Source of the DNA: Ornithinibacillus halotolerans
Lineage (GTDB): Bacteria > Bacillota > Bacilli > Bacillales > Amphibacillaceae
Length of the DNA stretch: 64,000 nt
NCBI RefSeq assembly: GCF_014637405.1
Contig: NZ_BMEY01000015.1
Span: 1-64,000 of the forward strand
Direction: 5' to 3'
Notes under the pieces: model-generated
The model's database searches: none
Told to the model about the DNA's origin: nothing
Seen by the model: only the letters and a program-made list of their open reading frames with translations
Part shown: positions 61,084 to 64,000 of the stretch, one piece after another
Layout: each line of letters starts with the position of its first letter
Position numbering within the stretch: position 1 is the stretch's first letter
Position numbers and translations under genes: made by a program

Positions 61084-61998
61084 TTACGCCAATTTATTTA
61101 ATTCTACTGCTAATTTCGCTCCGACAACAGCATTGTTTTTCACTAATGCAATATTAGCATCTAGACTCTTACCTGCTGTAATCTCTTTAATTTTACCAAG
61201 TAAAAATGGAGTTGTGTCTTTACCAGCGATTCCTTTTTCTTCTGCTTCTTTAACTGCAGATTCGATAGCTGTATTAATTTCATCTTCAGGCATTGCATAT
61301 TCTTCTGGAATTGGGTTAGCAATTACTGCTCCACCATGTAGGTTTAGATCCCATTTCGCTTTTAATGTACCTGCAATTGTATTAACATCATCAGCTTGGA
61401 AGTTAACTTTATATTCACTACGACGAGTATAGAAAGCAGGTAATACATCTGTTTGGTAACCAATCACTGGAACACCTTTTGTTTCTAAATATTCCATTGT
61501 TAGTCCTAAGTCTAGGATAGATTTCGCACCAGCACATATTACTGCTACATTTGTTTGTCCAAGTTCTTCTAAGTCTGCTGAGATATCCATTGTAGTTTCT
61601 GCGCCACGGTGTACTCCACCAATTCCACCAGTAACAAAGATCTTAATATCAGCTAATTCTGCACAAATCATTGTTGCTGCAACTGTAGTCGCCCCTAATT
61701 GCTTCGTTGCTAAAATATACGGTAAGTCACGACGAGATACTTTTGCAACACCTTGACTATTACCAAATTGCTCTAATTCATCATCTGTTAAACCAACTTT
61801 AATCTTTCCATCAATTAATGCAATGGTAGCAGGTACTGCACCATTGTCACGGATAATTTGTTCTACTTCACGAGCCGTTTGAACGTTTTGTGGATATGGC
61901 ATACCGTGAGAGATAATCGTTGATTCTAATGCGACAACTGGCTTACCTTGTTCTTTTGCCTGTTTTACTTCTTCTGATAATACTACGTAGTTTTTCAT
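61084..61998 (-). CDS. psuG: Pseudouridine-5'-phosphate glycosidase
   Basis: A 304-residue enzyme that splits pseudouridine 5'-phosphate to uracil and ribose 5-phosphate. Diagnostic segments are [18 protein letters not shown] near residue 21-38, [26 protein letters not shown] near 125-150 and [19 protein letters not shown] near 157-175. It overlaps the kinase gene by four bases and completes the salvage of free pseudouridine. Confidence 0.95.
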   Translation of the reverse strand: MKNYVVLSEEVKQAKEQGKPVVALESTIISHGMPYPQNVQTAREVEQIIRDNGAVPATIALIDGKIKVGLTDDELEQFGNSQGVAKVSRRDLPYILATKQLGATTVAATMICAELADIKIFVTGGIGGVHRGAETTMDISADLEELGQTNVAVICAGAKSILDLGLTMEYLETKGVPVIGYQTDVLPAFYTRRSEYKVNFQADDVNTIAGTLKAKWDLNLHGGAVIANPIPEEYAMPEDEINTAIESAVKEAEEKGIAGKDTTPFLLGKIKEITAGKSLDANIALVKNNAVVGAKLAVELNKLA

Positions 61999-63104
61999 AT
62001 TAATTCCTCCATGTCTTTTTGTAATTGAACTGCTGAAAGATCTTGCCTTACTGTATATTTCGTTTGAATTGTCTTTGCTGCATTCACCGTTGCAGCATTG
62101 GCAATTTCAACAAGACTTTTTCCCTCTAACCAGGAATAAATAACTGCAGCTGAAAACGCATCTCCTGCTCCAGTGACATCTTCAATATGTTCCACTTTTA
62201 ATGCTGGAACGTGTTGAATTCCTTCTTTTCCACTACCAAACATCGAGCCTTCGGTACCATTAGTAATAACAACATGTTCAATACCTAAATCAAGCCATTT
62301 TTGTACGGCTTCTTTCCAATCTGTCTCACTCTCAATAGGCTTATTAAAATACGCTTCTGTTTCATCCCGGTTTGTAATGAGCCACGTAATTCCATTTAAA
62401 TCACTTGGTAGCCTGTCCATTTTAGGTGCTGAGACCGTGATTAAAATTAGTGGTATATTACGTTGAGTTGCCAACTGGTGTAAATAAGTGATCGTTTCTC
62501 CAGGTAGATTTAAGTCTGCAATAATACATGTAGAATTAGCAAATCCAGATAAATGAGCTTGCAATAGTTCTGGTGTTAATAAATCGTAAATATCCATGTC
62601 TGCTAAAGCAAGAACCATATCCCCATTCTCATTTATGATTGCCGTATAAGACCCGGTTGCTTCCTCTTGTAAGGGAATTGCATGTTCTAAATTCATAAAA
62701 CTAGCCGAGGTCTCCTCAATATACTTCCACTCCGCATCTTGTCCATGTGCTGTTACAAGCGATACATCTAAGCCTAATCTGCCTAAGTTTTCCGCAACGT
62801 TTCTTGCAACTCCACCAGTACTTTGGGTAGATCGGATTGGATTAGAAGTTTCAAGTTGCAATTTTCCTTTTACATAATATTTCCGGTCTACGTTTGCACC
62901 ACCAATACATGTGATGTGAGTAGATTCATTTACAATATATGCTTTCCCTTTAATATAGCCTTTTTTGACTAGCCCAGATATGAGATTTGCGACTGATGGC
63001 CGTGACAAATTCATTTTTTCCGCTAGTTCTTGTTGGGAAACAAAAGGATTTTCTTTAATTAATTGAAATAACTTCTGTTCATTTATATTCAACGTTTCGT
63101 TCAC
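61995..63104 (-). CDS. psuK: Pseudouridine kinase (PfkB family) with N-terminal HTH
   Basis: A 369-residue fusion. Residues 1-60 form a winged helix ([31 protein letters not shown]), and residues 65-369 the PfkB kinase, with [16 protein letters not shown] near 97-112 and the catalytic [15 protein letters not shown] near 312-326. It phosphorylates pseudouridine. The HTH suggests that the kinase also regulates its own operon. The GTG at 63104 follows TTTGGAGG. A 6+6 palindrome lies next to the promoter. Confidence 0.93.
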   Translation of the reverse strand: MNETLNINEQKLFQLIKENPFVSQQELAEKMNLSRPSVANLISGLVKKGYIKGKAYIVNESTHITCIGGANVDRKYYVKGKLQLETSNPIRSTQSTGGVARNVAENLGRLGLDVSLVTAHGQDAEWKYIEETSASFMNLEHAIPLQEEATGSYTAIINENGDMVLALADMDIYDLLTPELLQAHLSGFANSTCIIADLNLPGETITYLHQLATQRNIPLILITVSAPKMDRLPSDLNGITWLITNRDETEAYFNKPIESETDWKEAVQKWLDLGIEHVVITNGTEGSMFGSGKEGIQHVPALKVEHIEDVTGAGDAFSAAVIYSWLEGKSLVEIANAATVNAAKTIQTKYTVRQDLSAVQLQKDMEELI

Positions 63105-63125
63105 AGGTTCACACCTCCAAACATT

Positions 63126-63177
63126 TGTTTATTTTTAAACATAAGTTTACAATACATTGTTTTATCCAGTCCGTCAA
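63126..63177 (-). promoter_or_regulatory. Promoter and putative operator of psuKG
   Basis: On the minus strand TTGACG (63172-63177) and TATTGT (63149-63154) are 17 bases apart. TGTTTA-N4-TAAACA (63126-63141) lies just downstream, between the transcription start and the ribosome site, placed for repression. Confidence 0.68.
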
Positions 63178-63227
63178 CTATAACAAGATATATTTTTAGC
63201 TTCACTCCCTTTTCTATACTTTTGAAA

Positions 63228-63274
63228 AATAAGAAAAGGCTATCTGCTTTTACACAGATAGCCTTCTCTTATTT
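63228..63274 (-). terminator. Terminator of the two-component operon
   Basis: AAGGCTATCTG and CAGATAGCCTT form a perfect stem, extended by AATAAGA/TCTTATT. It overlaps the response-regulator stop codon. Confidence 0.9.
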
Positions 63275-63871
63275 ATGCCAACCTTTTTCACGAAAGCGTG
63301 CTATAGCTTCAATTCGATTGCTTACATCTAATTTATCTAAAATAACAGATACATAATTCCTTACGGTTCCAGTCGTTAAGTATAGTTGATTAGCAATTTC
63401 TTTCGTATTCTTACCTTCCGCGATAAGTTTGATGACTTGTTCTTCCCGCTCAGATAATGGGTTTTCCTCTTTATTGTAGGCTATATCAACTAATTCTGGA
63501 GCATAAATTTTCCTACCATCCATAATAGTTCGAATCGAGTTAGCTAATTCCTCACTTGGACTATCTTTTAATAGATATCCACTGACATTTGCATTACGTG
63601 CCCGCTCGAAATACCCAGCTCTAGCAAAGGTTGTTAAAATGATTACTTTACAATCAAGTTCCTTTATCTCCTCCGCTACATCTAGACCACTTTTCAGCGG
63701 CATTTCAATATCCATAATACAAATATCAGGCTGAAGTTGATGAATTAGTTGTAACGCTTCTTCCCCGTCCTTCGCTTTTCCTACAACAACCATATCGTCT
63801 TCTAAATCAAGTAAGGATCCCAATGCACCAAGTAGTAGCCGTTGGTCCTCTGCAATTACAATCCGAATCAT
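63269..63871 (-). CDS. NarL/DesR-type response regulator
   Basis: A 200-residue regulator. The receiver domain (1-118) has acidic EDQ at 8-10, phospho-acceptor Asp in ICIMDIEMPLKSG near 54 and Lys in YLLKDSPSEEL near 104. The LuxR-type HTH (about 135-195) reads LSEREEQVIKLIAEGKNTKEIA. It overlaps the kinase gene upstream by four bases (ATGA). The target genes are unknown. Confidence 0.93.
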   Translation of the reverse strand: MIRIVIAEDQRLLLGALGSLLDLEDDMVVVGKAKDGEEALQLIHQLQPDICIMDIEMPLKSGLDVAEEIKELDCKVIILTTFARAGYFERARNANVSGYLLKDSPSEELANSIRTIMDGRKIYAPELVDIAYNKEENPLSEREEQVIKLIAEGKNTKEIANQLYLTTGTVRNYVSVILDKLDVSNRIEAIARFREKGWHK

Positions 63872-64000
63872 GACAACCTCTCCTCTGATATTTGTTGAAT
63901 AACATTTGGAATCTTTATCGATAGAACGGTTCCGTTACTAACCTCTAGCTCTAAGTTCCCATTTACGAAATCTAGCCGCTCTCTCATGCCACGTAGCCCA
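63868..64000 (-). CDS. Sensor histidine kinase, C-terminal fragment
   Basis: The last 133 bases encode, on the minus strand, an open frame starting inside GLRGMRERLDFVNGNLELEV and ending IPNVIQQISEERLS, with the stop overlapping the response-regulator ATG. GL-x-GMRER-x is the end of the HATPase domain of DesK/NarX-type kinases. The gene is cut by the window edge and is the cognate kinase of the regulator. Confidence 0.88.
   Translation of the reverse strand, partial: GLRGMRERLDFVNGNLELEVSNGTVLSIKIPNVIQQISEERLS

Overview
The window is low-GC DNA with strong Shine-Dalgarno sites, U-tailed hairpin terminators and gene families typical of Bacillaceae: a YtrA-type GntR regulator, a NaChBac-type sodium channel, a Mn-type yybP-ykoY riboswitch, a PaaX-controlled phenylacetate cluster and an AsnO-length asparagine synthetase. 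I infer a halotolerant or marine relative of Oceanobacillus, Virgibacillus or Ornithinibacillus. No rRNA, tRNA, phage, insertion sequence or CRISPR array was seen.

Layout. 0.1-7 kb holds a SWIM/SNF2 helicase, an MFS transporter, a Cu/Zn superoxide dismutase and a DoxX protein with a Rex/Fnr-like palindrome. 7.1-11.6 kb holds a self-regulated ABC exporter operon with a palindromic operator on its -10 box. 11.6-12.8 kb holds a beta-clamp gene outside the dnaA context, probably a second copy. 13-19.8 kb holds an envelope cluster (RDD, SpoIIM-like, MoxR, DUF58, DUF4350-like, DUF4129-like, membrane protein). 19.8-25.4 kb holds 3-hydroxybutyrate dehydrogenase, a cell-wall amidase, a TerC protein behind a manganese riboswitch, and a sirtuin. 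25.8-28.7 kb holds a lipoprotein-dependent ABC importer. 28.9-46.9 kb holds phenylacetyl-CoA degradation: the PaaABC(D) epoxidase, PaaF/PaaG, an aldehyde dehydrogenase, PaaH, a thiolase, a third hydratase, a nitronate monooxygenase-like flavoprotein, a 2-oxo acid dehydrogenase E1 pair, PaaX, a PaaI-like thioesterase and a ferredoxin-NADP reductase. 47-50.7 kb holds a four-gene operon of ATP-grasp ligase, divergent Mur ligase, Asp/Glu racemase and a small protein, resembling a D-amino-acid cell-wall module. 51-64 kb holds a GGDEF protein, asparagine synthetase, RlmN-type methylase, luciferase-like oxidoreductase, Na+ channel, WrbA, an Ntn-amidase/MerR pair, the pseudouridine degradation pair, and a two-component system cut by the window end.

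How the genes work together. The paa genes should take phenylacetyl-CoA through epoxidation, ring isomerisation and beta-oxidation to acetyl-CoA and succinyl-CoA. No ligase (PaaK), no PaaE reductase and no PaaZ are present. The E1 pair, the ferredoxin reductase and the stand-alone aldehyde dehydrogenase are candidates for the gaps, and their promoters carry related ACGT/CGTTA-rich palindromes.

The most unusual signal is not a gene. Eight intergenic gaps carry short degenerate tandem arrays. Six have a period of about 51-52 bp, and each unit contains a small interrupted palindrome. Several arrays share one consensus although they lie 20-48 kb apart. Two more arrays have a 20-21 bp period. I do not recognise them as a named repeat family.
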